This document shows positions 1-8,305 of a stretch of DNA of 64,000 bases, piece after piece. Position numbers and translations under genes: made by a program. Origin of the DNA: Corynebacterium wankanglinii (GTDB lineage Bacteria > Actinomycetota > Actinomycetes > Mycobacteriales > Mycobacteriaceae); NCBI GenBank assembly GCA_014490595.1, contig CP061031.1, positions 1,922,001 to 1,986,000 on the forward strand, written 5' to 3'. How positions within the stretch are numbered: position 1 is the first letter of the stretch; each line of letters starts with the position of its first letter. The notes under the pieces were generated by a model, which had not been told where the DNA came from, made no database searches, and was given only the letters and a program-made list of their open reading frames with translations.

Positions 1-774
1 GCTACCCGCCACGGCATCGAGCGCACTCCACTGCTCTCCACGGCGGCGGAGGACACCCCGCAATACCGCGCGCAGGAGGCTCGCCGCCAGCAGCGCATGA
101 AGACCCTGGGCAACGTCGGCCGCTCCGTGGCCGCGATTGTGATCTGGACGTGGGCGGCGCTCGCCGTGCTGGACCAGCTCGGTGTGAACGTGGCCCCGCT
201 CATCGCGTCGGCCGGTGTGGTCGGCGTGGCCATCGGTTTCGGCGCCCAGTCGCTGGTGAAGGACTTCTTCTCCGGCATGTTCATCCTCATTGAGAACCAG
301 TTCGGCGTGGGCGACACCATCCAGGTCGGCGACGTCGTGGGCGACGTGGAGGAAATGTCGCTGCGCATCACCACCATCCGCGACATCGACGGCGCGCTGT
401 GGCACGTCCGCAACGGCGACATCGACCTGGTGGGCAACCACTCCGCCCGCTTCTCCACGGCGCGGTTGCAGATCCCGGTGTCGCTCATGGCCAACCCGGA
501 CAAGGTCTCGCGCGTCATCGAGGATGCCGCCACCGCTGCGTGCCAGGACCCGGAGGTCCGCGACCTTGTCATGGGCACCCCGCAGATGCTGGGCCCCAGC
601 GAGTTCAACCCGACCTACGTGTCCTTCCGCCTGGCCGTGCAGACGATGCCGGGCGAGCAGTGGACCGTGGCCCGCCACATGAATCACCGCATCCTCGCCG
701 CGCTGCACCAGGAGAACGTGGTGCTCACGCCGATGGATTCCGTGCTGGTACAGAACATGGAGAACAATGGATAA
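1..774 (+). CDS. MscS-family mechanosensitive ion channel, 5' end outside window
   Basis: The reading frame is open from base 1, so the gene starts upstream; 257 codons plus stop are visible. The visible part holds one long hydrophobic helix and then the glycine/alanine-rich pore helix of MscS channels (GVVGVAIGFGAQSLVKD), followed by the beta-domain segment GDTIQVGDVVGDVEE. The family forms heptameric inner-membrane channels that open under membrane tension and release solutes on hypo-osmotic shock. The C-terminus is short, unlike the glutamate exporter MscCG, which carries an extra C-terminal extension. The stop overlaps the start of the globin gene by 8 bases, so the two are probably co-transcribed. 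Family assignment is firm; the conducted solute is unknown. Confidence 0.9.
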   Translation, partial: ATRHGIERTPLLSTAAEDTPQYRAQEARRQQRMKTLGNVGRSVAAIVIWTWAALAVLDQLGVNVAPLIASAGVVGVAIGFGAQSLVKDFFSGMFILIENQFGVGDTIQVGDVVGDVEEMSLRITTIRDIDGALWHVRNGDIDLVGNHSARFSTARLQIPVSLMANPDKVSRVIEDAATAACQDPEVRDLVMGTPQMLGPSEFNPTYVSFRLAVQTMPGEQWTVARHMNHRILAALHQENVVLTPMDSVLVQNMENNG

Positions 775-1168
775 CGAGCACACGCTGTACGACGCCGTCG
801 GTGGCGAGCCCTTCTTCCGCCGCCTCGTCGACGGGTTTTACACCCAAGTCAAACGCGACGACCTCATCGGCCCGATGTACCCGGACGACGACTGGGAGGG
901 CGCGCAGAACCGCCTCCGCTGGTTCCTCGCCCAGTACTGGGGCGGGCCGCGCACCTACCAGGAGCAGCGCGGCAACCCGATGCTGCGGCGGCGCCACTTC
1001 CCCTTCCCCATCGGCGAGGCGGAGGCGGACCGCTGGTTGGAGCTCATGGGCAACTCCATGGAGCAGTTTTCTGACGACGAGCTGCCGCCCGCCTACCGCG
1101 CCCAGATGTGGAACCACATGCAGCGGGTTGCCTACATGATGATCAACCAGGGCCCGCGGGCTTACTAA
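767..1168 (+). CDS. glbO: Group II truncated hemoglobin (GlbO-like)
   Basis: A 133-residue protein, the usual size of truncated hemoglobins. The proximal heme histidine is H77 in RRRHFPF. Tyr25 (B10), Tyr64 (CD1) and Trp90 (G8) fit the group II polar pocket, and the segment GPRTYQEQRGNP is typical of actinobacterial GlbO. The family binds O2 and NO and is thought to support respiration or NO/peroxide detoxification. The ATG lies inside the end of the upstream channel gene, suggesting translational coupling. The downstream gene is convergent and abuts it directly. Confidence 0.92.
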   Translation: MDNEHTLYDAVGGEPFFRRLVDGFYTQVKRDDLIGPMYPDDDWEGAQNRLRWFLAQYWGGPRTYQEQRGNPMLRRRHFPFPIGEAEADRWLELMGNSMEQFSDDELPPAYRAQMWNHMQRVAYMMINQGPRAY

Positions 1169-1795
1169 CTAGAACAGCAGGTTCGGCCTGCTACTGCGGT
1201 AGACCGAGCCGAACGGCGCGTCCAGGCGCACCCAGCTGCCCGCGGTGGCCACGCGCAGGTGGCGGGGAATCTCCGCGGGGGCCTCGAAGCCGGGGATGAG
1301 GCCGAGCACGGTGCAGGCGAAAATCATCCGCATGGGGATCTCCACCGGCTGGTTGCTGTCCGCGTCGGCGGTGAGCACCACCCCGTCGAGCAGGGATCGC
1401 GGCGGGCCGGCCGGGCCGGAGAACTGCCGGGCGAGGTTGCGCCCCTCGCCCGCTAGGCGCCGCGCAACCCCGATGGGGATATCTTCGCGGGCGGTGAACC
1501 CGCTCGCGGGCGGCAGCGCACCCGGCCAGGCGGCGTCGCGGGCCGGGCCCACCTCGGTGCGGCCGTCGCGCAGCGCCTCCAACATGTCCTGAGCTGAGAC
1601 GGCGGCGCCGGGGTGGGTGGTGGAGCCCAAGGTACGTCGAGAAGCGATGGCGTCGAAGGGGGTGGTGACAAAGACGTCGAGCTGCCCCTCACCCACCTCC
1701 TGGATACGCGCGACGGCCTGGGTATCGAGCGCGAGGGCGCGCGTGAGCAGCGCGATCAGCCCGCGCGCACCCTCATCGATGTGAACTTCGACCAC
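1169..1795 (-). CDS. Conserved protein of unknown function
   Basis: A 208-residue soluble protein with no signal peptide or membrane segment. I do not recognise a named domain. The N-terminus (VEVHIDEGARG) and the C-terminal half with the segment FACTVLGLIPGFEAP look globular; the middle is rich in Ala, Arg and Pro. It starts with GTG immediately after the TAA of the thioesterase gene, so the two are almost certainly co-transcribed and coupled. The coding strand keeps the high third-position GC of its neighbours, so I believe it is real. Confidence 0.7.
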   Translation of the reverse strand: MVEVHIDEGARGLIALLTRALALDTQAVARIQEVGEGQLDVFVTTPFDAIASRRTLGSTTHPGAAVSAQDMLEALRDGRTEVGPARDAAWPGALPPASGFTAREDIPIGVARRLAGEGRNLARQFSGPAGPPRSLLDGVVLTADADSNQPVEIPMRMIFACTVLGLIPGFEAPAEIPRHLRVATAGSWVRLDAPFGSVYRSSRPNLLF

Positions 1796-2203
1796 TTAAT
1801 CCCCAGCAGTCTTGGAGAGGATGCCGATCTCTTTCTGCGTGATCTCGCGCGGAGAAGTCGTGGTGGTGTCCACCGTGACCTGCACGCAGTCGATGACGCA
1901 GCAGACCTTGCCCTGCGCATCCTTGATTTCCTGGCGGGTGGTGAACGACGTGTTGCCCACGTTGGCTACCTGCGTTTCCACCGTCACCTGCGTCGTGCTT
2001 GGCAGGATCGGGCGCACGTAGTCCACCTCGAGGCGGCGCACGAACACCACGAATTCGTGGCCCTGCGAGTAGAAAAACTCCTGCGCGAACGCCAGCCGCG
2101 CCTCCTGGGCGAGCTCGATGTACGCGGAATTGGTCACGTGCCCGTAGCGGTCGAAGTCGCCCCAGCGCACTGGGATCGTGTGGATGTGAACGTTGTCGGC
2201 CAT
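1796..2203 (-). CDS. Acyl-CoA thioesterase, 4HBT hotdog fold
   Basis: A 135-residue single hotdog-domain protein. The N-terminal motif VRWGDFDRYGHVTNSAY is the signature of 4-hydroxybenzoyl-CoA thioesterase-like enzymes, with the catalytic Asp in GDFD, followed by the long helix and the RRLEVDYVRPI strand. Such enzymes hydrolyse acyl-CoA to free acid and CoA; the substrate cannot be told from sequence. It lies 8 bases downstream of ettA on the same strand and is coupled to the unknown gene that follows. Confidence 0.88.
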   Translation of the reverse strand: MADNVHIHTIPVRWGDFDRYGHVTNSAYIELAQEARLAFAQEFFYSQGHEFVVFVRRLEVDYVRPILPSTTQVTVETQVANVGNTSFTTRQEIKDAQGKVCCVIDCVQVTVDTTTTSPREITQKEIGILSKTAGD

Positions 2204-2211
2204 GAGTGCTC

Positions 2212-3882
2212 CTAGCGGGTGAGCTTGCGGTGGGTGACGCGGGACGGCTTCGCCGCCTCCTCGCCGAGGCGCTCGATCTTGTTCGCCTCGTAGTCGCCGA
2301 AGTTACCCTCAAACCAGAACCACTTGCCTTCTTCCACGTTGCCCTCCCAGGCCAGGATGTGGGTGCACGTGCGGTCCAGGAACCAGCGGTCGTGCGAGAT
2401 CACCACAGCGCAGCCCGGGAAGTTCTGCAGCGCGTTTTCCAGCGAGCCCAGCGTTTCCACGTCTAGGTCGTTGGTGGGCTCGTCCAGCAGGATCAGGTTG
2501 CCGCCCTGCTTCAGCGTCAGCGCCAGGTTCAGGCGGTTGCGTTCACCGCCGGAGAGTACCTTCGACGGCTTCTGCTGGTCCGGGCCCTTGAAGCCGAACG
2601 CGGACAGGTAGGCGCGCGAGGGCATCTCGTTCTGGCCGACGTGGATGTAGTCCAGGCCGTCGGAGACGACCTCCCAGACGGTCTGCTCCGGGTCGATGTT
2701 CTCGCGGTTCTGGTCCACGTACGAGATCTTCACCGTCTCGCCGACCTCCACGGAGCCGGAATCGGCCTCCTCCAGGCCCACGATGGTCTTGAACAGCGTG
2801 GACTTGCCCACACCGTTGGGGCCGATCACGCCGACGATGCCGTTGCGGGGCAGGGTGAACGACAGGTCGTCGATAAGCACGCGCCCGTCGAAGCCCTTGT
2901 CCAGGTTTTCTACCTCGACGACCTTGTTGCCCAGGCGCGGCGGGGTCGGGATCTGGATCTCCTCGAAGTCGAGCTTGCGGTACTGCTCGGCCTCTGCCGC
3001 CATCTCCTCGTAGCGCTCCAGGCGGGCCTTGTTCTTGGCCTGGCGGGCCTTCGGGGAGGAGCGGACCCAGTCCAGCTCCTTCTTCAGGCGCTTCTGCAGC
3101 TTCTGGTCCTTCTTGCCGGCGACCTCGAGGCGCTCAGCCTTCTTCTCCAGGTAGGTGGAGTAGTTGCCCTCGTACGGGTAGAGCTTGCCGCGGTCGACCT
3201 CGCAGATCCACTCCGCGACGTTGTCCAGGAAGTAGCGGTCGTGGGTAATGGCCAGCACCGCGCCCGGGTAGGTCTGCAGGTGCTTCTCCAGCCACAGCAC
3301 ACTCTCCGCGTCGAGGTGGTTAGTGGGCTCGTCCAGCAGCAGCAGGTCCGGCTCGCTCAGCAGCAGCTTCGCAAGCGCTACTCGACGCCGCTCGCCACCG
3401 GACAGGTTGGTCACCGGCGCGTCCGACGGCGGGCAGCGCAGCGCCTCCATAGCCTGCTCAATCTTGGAGTCGATCTCCCACGCGTCGGCGGCGTCCAGCT
3501 CCTCCTGGAGCTTGCCCATCTCGTCCATGAGCTCGTCGGAGTAGTTGGTCGCCATCTCCTCGGCGATCTCTTCGAAGCGCTGCTTCTTCTCAAACAGCTC
3601 GCCGAGGCCTTCCTCGACGTTGCCGCGCACGGTCTTCTCCTCGTTCAGCGGCGGCTCCTGCAGCAGGATGCCCACGGTCGCGCCCGGTTGGAGGAACGCC
3701 TCGCCGTTGTTCGGCTGGTCAATGCCCGCCATGATTTTGAGCAGCGACGACTTGCCGGCGCCGTTCGGGCCCACGACGCCGATCTTGGCGCCGGGGTAAA
3801 ACGCCATGGTGACGTTGTCCAGGATGACCTTGTCGCCGATGGCCCGGCGGACGTTTTTCATCGTGTAGATGAACTCAGCCAC
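2212..3882 (-). CDS. ettA: Energy-dependent translational throttle protein EttA (ABC-F)
   Basis: 556 residues when started at the GTG that reads VAEFIYTMKN, which has a good AAGGGGAA ribosome binding site; an upstream in-frame ATG would add 19 unrelated residues. Two ABC domains: Walker A GPNGAGKSS and GPNGVGKST, signatures LSGGE in both, Walker B LLLLDEPTN and LILLDEPTN, joined by the charged linker (KKDQKLQKRLKKELDWV) of the ABC-F family. There are no membrane segments. EttA binds the ribosomal E site and gates entry into elongation according to the ATP/ADP ratio. Its position beside ssbB matches the mycobacterial arrangement. Confidence 0.96.
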   Translation of the reverse strand: MAEFIYTMKNVRRAIGDKVILDNVTMAFYPGAKIGVVGPNGAGKSSLLKIMAGIDQPNNGEAFLQPGATVGILLQEPPLNEEKTVRGNVEEGLGELFEKKQRFEEIAEEMATNYSDELMDEMGKLQEELDAADAWEIDSKIEQAMEALRCPPSDAPVTNLSGGERRRVALAKLLLSEPDLLLLDEPTNHLDAESVLWLEKHLQTYPGAVLAITHDRYFLDNVAEWICEVDRGKLYPYEGNYSTYLEKKAERLEVAGKKDQKLQKRLKKELDWVRSSPKARQAKNKARLERYEEMAAEAEQYRKLDFEEIQIPTPPRLGNKVVEVENLDKGFDGRVLIDDLSFTLPRNGIVGVIGPNGVGKSTLFKTIVGLEEADSGSVEVGETVKISYVDQNRENIDPEQTVWEVVSDGLDYIHVGQNEMPSRAYLSAFGFKGPDQQKPSKVLSGGERNRLNLALTLKQGGNLILLDEPTNDLDVETLGSLENALQNFPGCAVVISHDRWFLDRTCTHILAWEGNVEEGKWFWFEGNFGDYEANKIERLGEEAAKPSRVTHRKLTR

Positions 3883-3903
3883 TACGATTCCCCTTTGTTG
3901 GTG

Positions 3904-3926
3904 AGTGCGGAGGTAAATGCCGCACT
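3904..3926 (-). promoter_or_regulatory. Small hairpin in the ettA 5' leader
   Basis: A perfect 7-bp inverted repeat (AGTGCGG / CCGCACT) with a 9-base loop lies 21 bases upstream of the ettA start. On the transcript the loop contains ACCTCC, a pyrimidine run that could in principle pair with purine-rich ribosome binding sites. No function is shown; the hairpin is simply what the sequence contains. Confidence 0.3.
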
Positions 3927-3940
3927 TAGGGTACATCACG

Positions 3941-3993
3941 CGGGCAAGTGCCCCGCCGACTCCGAGGAAGCATTCGGCGCGGCGGGGTGCCCG
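3941..3993 (-). terminator. Long GC-rich inverted repeat between ssbB and ettA
   Basis: Arms CGGGCA..GCCCCGCCG and CGGCGGGG.TGCCCG can fold into a strong stem just downstream of the ssbB stop. There is no clean T run on the minus strand, so it may be a weak or factor-assisted terminator, or a processing stem. Confidence 0.35.
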
Positions 3994-4008
3994 TTCAGCA
4001 GGGGCGGT

Positions 4009-4661
4009 TTAGAAAGGGGCGCCGCGTTGAGCCGGAGCTCCGGCAAGCTCCTCCTCACCTGCCGAATCGGCGAAGCTCGGTGCGTCGTCGCCGCGGCGGA
4101 AGTCCTCGGCGCTCATGCGGCGCTCCTGCGCGGGATCCTCGGGCAGTGCGTTCCAGCCGTCCTGCGGCTCGGCGCTGCCGCGCCCCACGTTCTGGTTGGC
4201 GTTGTCGCCGTTGAGCTTCTTGTCCAGCGCTTCGGCGTCCATCACCTTGGGGGGTTCGTGGCCGTCGATCGCGTTGCTTGAGACGGTCGCTCGCACGGAG
4301 TTGACCTGGAAACGGGACATGTCGAAGCCGATGTGGCGGGCCTTCATTTTCACGCGCGAGCGCATGATCGGGCTGCCGTCGTCTGCCTTTTCCTCCCAGT
4401 AATCGTGGACGAGCTTGCCTACGACAACGACCGGGAATCCCTTGCGTAGCGACGCTCCGGCGTTGACCGCCAGAGCCCCCAGCATTCGACGTCGACGTAG
4501 AACTGGTTGAAGTCCTCCCACTCTTCCTTCCCGTTGTTGTCGACTTTCCTGGTATCGGAGGTGGCGACGCGGAAGCGCAGCACGGTGCTGCCCGAGTCGA
4601 AACGCTTGAAAAACGGCTCTGCGGTGAGGTTGCCGATCACGGTGTAGTCAATATTGGCCAT
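4009..4661 (-). CDS. ssbB: Single-stranded DNA-binding protein paralogue SsbB, one-base frameshift
   Basis: The OB-fold N-terminus (ANIDYTVIGNLTAEP) starts at 4661 behind an AGAGGGG site. The frame is lost at the five-C run 4476-4480 (plus strand): one more G on the coding strand restores VECWGALAVNAGASL and the continuous SSB domain through KLVHDYWEE. Restored, the protein is about 217 residues. The C-terminus ends in RGAPF instead of the acidic DDDIPF-like tail that recruits repair proteins in canonical SSB. In mycobacteria the SSB paralogue SsbB likewise lies next to ettA. I therefore read this as the accessory SSB, not the replication SSB. The break is probably a sequencing deletion. Confidence 0.85.
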
Positions 4662-4830
4662 TGGTTCAGGCCCCTCTCTGTGAGTGTGCGTGTGGTGTTC
4701 AGGTGAGGGGGCGAAGCGGTCGTCGCTAAGCAAACGCCCCCTGCACGAGCAGAGTCGCACGAAACAAACAGAGAAAAAAGACCTCGGGCGAATTGTGGAT
4801 AACTGAACCTGAGAAATTCACAATCCGCAG

Positions 4831-6813
4831 CTAGCGGCCCCTAAATTGCGCGAGCATCTCGTTGTACCGGCGCCATTCTTCGTCGTCGGATTCGTCCGCG
4901 AGACGGTCGGACTCAACCGTCTCCGCCTTGTCTTCGCGCCACCACCGCATGAACAGTTCGCCGAAGACGATCACGAGCGGGAACGAACCGGACGCCCAAG
5001 CGATGCCCCCACCCGCCTTTTGCACGTCCAGCAAATCCGGGTGCCACGGCAGGTCCAGGGAACGGTAGAACTCCTCCCCCATCACCGAGCCAAGCTGCAT
5101 GAGGTAGACCCCCATGAACAGGTGGAACGGCATGGACACCCACAGCCAGAGCAGACGCACCTTGGCGCTCGGGCGGCCAGCAATCTCGTCGGGGCCGATG
5201 AGCTCCCAGAAGTAGAAGTACCCGGACAGGAGGAACACGGCGTTCATGATGACGTGGCCAGCGTGCTCCGAAATCATGAGCTCGTACAGCGGCTCGATGA
5301 CGTACATGGCGTAGAAGAACACCAAAAACTGGATGGTGGACACCGGCGAGAACGTGACCACGCGTAAGAATTTCGAGCGCTGGAAACTCTCCGCCCACAG
5401 CCGCGGGTTGAACTCTCCGGCCGGGTAAGCCGCACGTACAAGGGTCAGCGGCGCGCCGAGCACCAAGAACACCGGCACGCCCATGGACAGGATCATGTGC
5501 ACCGTCATGTGCGCGGAGTATGAGGCGGGCATATGCATGCCAACCCCGGAGCTCAGGGTGACAACAGTTGTTGCGCAGCCCAGCAGCCACCACACGGTTC
5601 GGCCCACAGGCCAGCCCTCCACCCGGCGCACCAGGTGCAGATAATAGACGGCCAACAACACCGCAATGGCGCTAAACAGCAGCTCCGGGCGCCACTGCGT
5701 GAGCCAGTTGGACCAGCTCAGCGGCTCGTGCAAGTTGTAGCCCATCTGGATCTGCATGCGGGTCAGGTTCGGGTCCAGCGGTGGCGGGGGCGGCGTGCGG
5801 CCGAGCGTGACAGCCAAGCCGGACACGGCCGCCATGAGCAGCACCTCCCCCGCGGCCAAACGCGTGAACGCACCTGAACGGGAGCCCAGCTGCGGGATGG
5901 TGCGCTCGCGGTGGATAAAGCCGATGAGGCCGAGGACGATAATGCCGGCGGTTTTGACAATCAGCACCCAGCCGTAGGCGTACTGCGTCAGATCCTCCAG
6001 GCGCACCCGCACCAGGGCGTTGATCACACCCGAAACCGCCATGGCCACGATGGCGAACAACGCTATCCGCGAGTACCGGCGGGTAGCGGCGGCAAGGCCG
6101 GGGCCACGTCGTAAAGCATGCGCCACCAGCGCCATTAGCCCGCCGACCCAGAGCAGCATGGCCACCAGGTGCCAGATCAGCGAATTCGTGCCGTAATCGT
6201 GGGCGCCGCCGGTCGCGGAGTGGCCGGTCAGCGCAATCGGCATGATGACCACGATCGAGCCGATGAACAGCGCCACCTGGGACCACCAGCTGGTCGCCGC
6301 GTAGCCGCCCACGGCAACAGCTGTGGCGAACGCGGCGACGATGAGCCACACCCGCGCGTCCGCCACCTGGTCTAACGCCTGCGACCACGCCGCGGCCTCG
6401 AAAAGAACCGTGCGCAGCGGCTGGCCGGAGACGTCGGAAAGCACCAGCGGGATCATCGCCAGGCCGATCAGCGCAACCCCCGCACTCGCGTGGGCGCCGG
6501 TGCGCGAGGCGATGTGCCCGTCCACAGTCAGGCGCGCGCCGTTGAGGTCGTCGCCCTGCTGCTTCGGCGGGATGAGGAAGGCGGTGAGCAGAAACGAGCC
6601 CGCCGCCAGCGCAATGAGCAGCCACGCCACACCACGCAGCGCCGGAAGCCCGAACGTGGTGGCTAGCCCGGGGTCCGGGATGCCCAGCTCCGCGAGCGAG
6701 CCGCCCGAGAACGCCTCTCCCACCGCCCCAGCCACCACGGCCGCGACGGCGAGCGCGGCCAGATACAGCGGCCACGCGGGGGAAACGGTGCGTTTGCTGG
6801 CAGGTGCAGTCAT
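4831..6813 (-). CDS. CopD / CtaG two-domain membrane protein (copper and cytochrome oxidase assembly)
   Basis: About 660 residues when started at MTAPASKRTVSP. An upstream ATG at 6876 would run into the tRNA-Arg gene and is unlikely. The N-terminal half is a CopD-type multi-spanning domain with the motif GHSATGGAHDYGTNSLIWH; the C-terminal half is a caa3-type CtaG domain (segments GMHMPASYSAHMTVHM and EHAGHVIMN) rich in His and Met. CtaG inserts copper into the CuB site of cytochrome oxidase; CopD moves copper across the membrane. The fusion is typical of actinobacteria and complements ctaD found later in the window. The C-terminus is charged and cytoplasmic. Confidence 0.9.
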   Translation of the reverse strand: MTAPASKRTVSPAWPLYLAALAVAAVVAGAVGEAFSGGSLAELGIPDPGLATTFGLPALRGVAWLLIALAAGSFLLTAFLIPPKQQGDDLNGARLTVDGHIASRTGAHASAGVALIGLAMIPLVLSDVSGQPLRTVLFEAAAWSQALDQVADARVWLIVAAFATAVAVGGYAATSWWSQVALFIGSIVVIMPIALTGHSATGGAHDYGTNSLIWHLVAMLLWVGGLMALVAHALRRGPGLAAATRRYSRIALFAIVAMAVSGVINALVRVRLEDLTQYAYGWVLIVKTAGIIVLGLIGFIHRERTIPQLGSRSGAFTRLAAGEVLLMAAVSGLAVTLGRTPPPPPLDPNLTRMQIQMGYNLHEPLSWSNWLTQWRPELLFSAIAVLLAVYYLHLVRRVEGWPVGRTVWWLLGCATTVVTLSSGVGMHMPASYSAHMTVHMILSMGVPVFLVLGAPLTLVRAAYPAGEFNPRLWAESFQRSKFLRVVTFSPVSTIQFLVFFYAMYVIEPLYELMISEHAGHVIMNAVFLLSGYFYFWELIGPDEIAGRPSAKVRLLWLWVSMPFHLFMGVYLMQLGSVMGEEFYRSLDLPWHPDLLDVQKAGGGIAWASGSFPLVIVFGELFMRWWREDKAETVESDRLADESDDEEWRRYNEMLAQFRGR

Positions 6814-6868
6814 GTCGCTTACCCTACTTTCGCGCTGGGCCGAGCCATAACTACAATGAGCGGGCATT

Positions 6869-6942
6869 GCCTCCATAGCTCAGTGGATTAGAGCATCCGG
6901 TTTCTACCCGGCTGGTCGCGGGTTCGAATCCTGCTGGGGGCG
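6869..6942 (+). tRNA. tRNA-Arg (anticodon TCT)
   Basis: A 74-nt cloverleaf with acceptor stem GCCTCCA / TGGGGGC, D arm GCTC..GAGC, anticodon loop TTTCTAC (anticodon TCT) and T arm GCGGG-TTCGAAT-CCTGC. CCA is not encoded. The outer pair of the anticodon stem is mismatched (T/C). Its 3' end is the start of a direct repeat that recurs 1.1 kb downstream. Confidence 0.9.
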
Positions 6943-6975
6943 CTTTCCATTTCCCTGGTCAGACGGGGTTTCAGC
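6927..6975 (+). repeat. Left attachment-like direct repeat (tRNA-Arg 3' end)
   Basis: Begins AATCCTGCTGGGGGCG inside the tRNA and runs through TTTCCCTGGTCAGACGGGG. It matches 8070-8117 with a few substitutions and single-base indels. Confidence 0.65.
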
Positions 6976-7134
6976 AAACTCGACCATACTCGCAACGTCG
7001 CCTGTTCGAGAACGCCAACCCATATGTCGGAGCTGGTTCCTATGCTGGCACCATCAAAGTTCACCCCAGTTGCACAACAACTATCAGGCACGCTAGCGTT
7101 GGCCATGGACGCACTATGGTGCTCCACTTCCGAG

Positions 7135-7154
7135 GCTCGTGCGAAAGCACGAGC
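7135..7154 (+). promoter_or_regulatory. Perfect 8-bp hairpin with GAAA loop upstream of the DUF3800 gene
   Basis: GCTCGTGC-GAAA-GCACGAGC forms a perfect stem-tetraloop 20 bases before the DUF3800 start codon, followed by TTTCGTGTTT. It could be a weak intrinsic terminator/attenuator or a structure that limits read-through from the tRNA gene. The Shine-Dalgarno GAGAGG lies just after it. Confidence 0.5.
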
Positions 7155-7174
7155 TTTCGTGTTTGAGAGGCAGA

Positions 7175-8047
7175 ATGTACATCGGCTACTTCGACGAGTT
7201 CGGCCACAACGGCGCCTACATCTCGCGAAACGACCCAAGCTATAAGACCCACCCTGTATTCGGGATAGGCGGATTCATCATTCCAGCCCACAACGTCCGT
7301 CAACTGTCAGGGACATTCCGCCACATCAAGGAGACAGGGCTCAAGGCCGAAATCGACGCCAAGGTCATTGCTAAGGGTAAGCGGGTCGAGGAGTGGGAGA
7401 AGAAAGGTGCGACTCTTCTCACCACACAAAACGTACAGCGATATACGGAGGTGCGATGGATGATCAACCGTCTCCTTCGCAAACTCGAAGACCTCGATGC
7501 CAAAATAGTGTTCTACGGGCAAGAGAAGCCACGCGGGTCGAACGATGCGACTGGAGAAAACGAATCTTCACGGTACGACCACGCTATGAAACAGCTCATC
7601 CAGCGCGTCAATTGGTCGCTACCCGAGCACGAACGGCACATTTTAATCCTGGACAAGCAGGGCCCCAAGGAGCGAATGGAAATCTTCGCAGCTTGCGCAG
7701 CCTTTATGTTCTCCCATCAAGATGCTGACAAGCTCCTCGAACCACCGCTGGAGGTGGAAAGCCACCTCTACCAAACGGTGCAGTGCGCCGACTGGATCTG
7801 TGCACTTCTTGGACGTATCGCCGGTTTCAAATATGACCCCGGCTTCGAAGAATTCCAGTGGGCTGTGAAGTACTTCGGCAACCGAATCGCACCAGTATGT
7901 AGCCCACATAGCAAAATCCGCGCTGCCGGCTCCGGCAAAGACGTCTATCCGAATCACCTCGGCAGCTTCCGCAAGTGCTTCGCTGCCGATGAGATCCCCG
8001 CCAGCGACCATGACTTGGACGCTCTAAAGGCCAAGTTCAACCGTTGA
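7175..8047 (+). CDS. DUF3800 domain protein
   Basis: 290 residues from the ATG behind GAGAGG; an in-frame ATG 36 bases upstream lies inside the hairpin and is not used. The DUF3800 hallmark YFDEFG is at residues 5-10 (Asp7, Glu8). Further conserved acids are Asp160 in LILDKQG and Asp206 in QCADWICALLG. This spacing of acidic residues resembles RNase H-like nucleases, but that is inference and no activity is established. The family is common in phages and genomic islands. GC content is lower than the neighbours. It is the only gene between the two direct repeats. Confidence 0.82.
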   Translation: MYIGYFDEFGHNGAYISRNDPSYKTHPVFGIGGFIIPAHNVRQLSGTFRHIKETGLKAEIDAKVIAKGKRVEEWEKKGATLLTTQNVQRYTEVRWMINRLLRKLEDLDAKIVFYGQEKPRGSNDATGENESSRYDHAMKQLIQRVNWSLPEHERHILILDKQGPKERMEIFAACAAFMFSHQDADKLLEPPLEVESHLYQTVQCADWICALLGRIAGFKYDPGFEEFQWAVKYFGNRIAPVCSPHSKIRAAGSGKDVYPNHLGSFRKCFAADEIPASDHDLDALKAKFNR

Positions 8048-8069
8048 CGCCACCCATCTGCACGGCCCT

Positions 8070-8117
8070 AATCCTGCTGGGGCGCTTTCGTTTCCCTGGT
8101 CAAGAGGGGTTTCCTGC
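8070..8117 (+). repeat. Right attachment-like direct repeat
   Basis: AATCCTGCTGGGGCGC..TTTCCCTGGTCAAGAGGGG repeats the 3' end of tRNA-Arg and its flank. One G of the acceptor stem is missing and a few bases differ. It begins 22 bases after the DUF3800 stop. Confidence 0.65.
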
Positions 8118-8179
8118 AGCGGTTGTTCGATCGCACCTACAGTGGGACGTACACGTTTGTGAAGTAAGGAGGCCACACC

Positions 8180-8305
8180 ATGGCTGAAGAGAAGAACTCC
8201 CCGGTCGACGAAGACAGCATCAACAACCTCTCCGACCCGGACGCTGACGCGTCCGTGCAGGAAACCGGCGAGGACAACGACTTTGAAAGGGACGGGAAGA
8301 ACTAA
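8180..8305 (+). CDS. Small acidic protein of unknown function, 41 residues
   Basis: The ATG at 8180 is preceded by AAGGAGG at a good distance. The product is 41 residues, about one third Asp/Glu, with no hydrophobic stretch. The stop TAA overlaps the next ATG (TAATG), so it is translationally coupled to the following small acidic protein. No family is recognised. Composition suggests an unstructured polypeptide. Confidence 0.65.
   Translation: MAEEKNSPVDEDSINNLSDPDADASVQETGEDNDFERDGKN

Larger units (their letters stand above)
6927..8117. mobile_element. Putative single-gene genomic island inserted at tRNA-Arg
   Basis: The segment is bounded by two imperfect 48-bp direct repeats, the first overlapping the tRNA T arm and acceptor stem. 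Between them lie a short AT-richer leader with a hairpin and one DUF3800 gene. Base composition is visibly lower in GC than the flanks and codon use is mixed. No integrase, transposase or second gene is present, so it is either a non-autonomous element moved in trans or a decayed remnant. The call rests on the repeats, the tRNA target and the composition. Confidence 0.6.

Noticed and set aside
2641..4281. A 546-codon plus-strand frame opposite ettA and ssbB
   Set aside because: Antisense shadow rich in Val, Leu and Arg.
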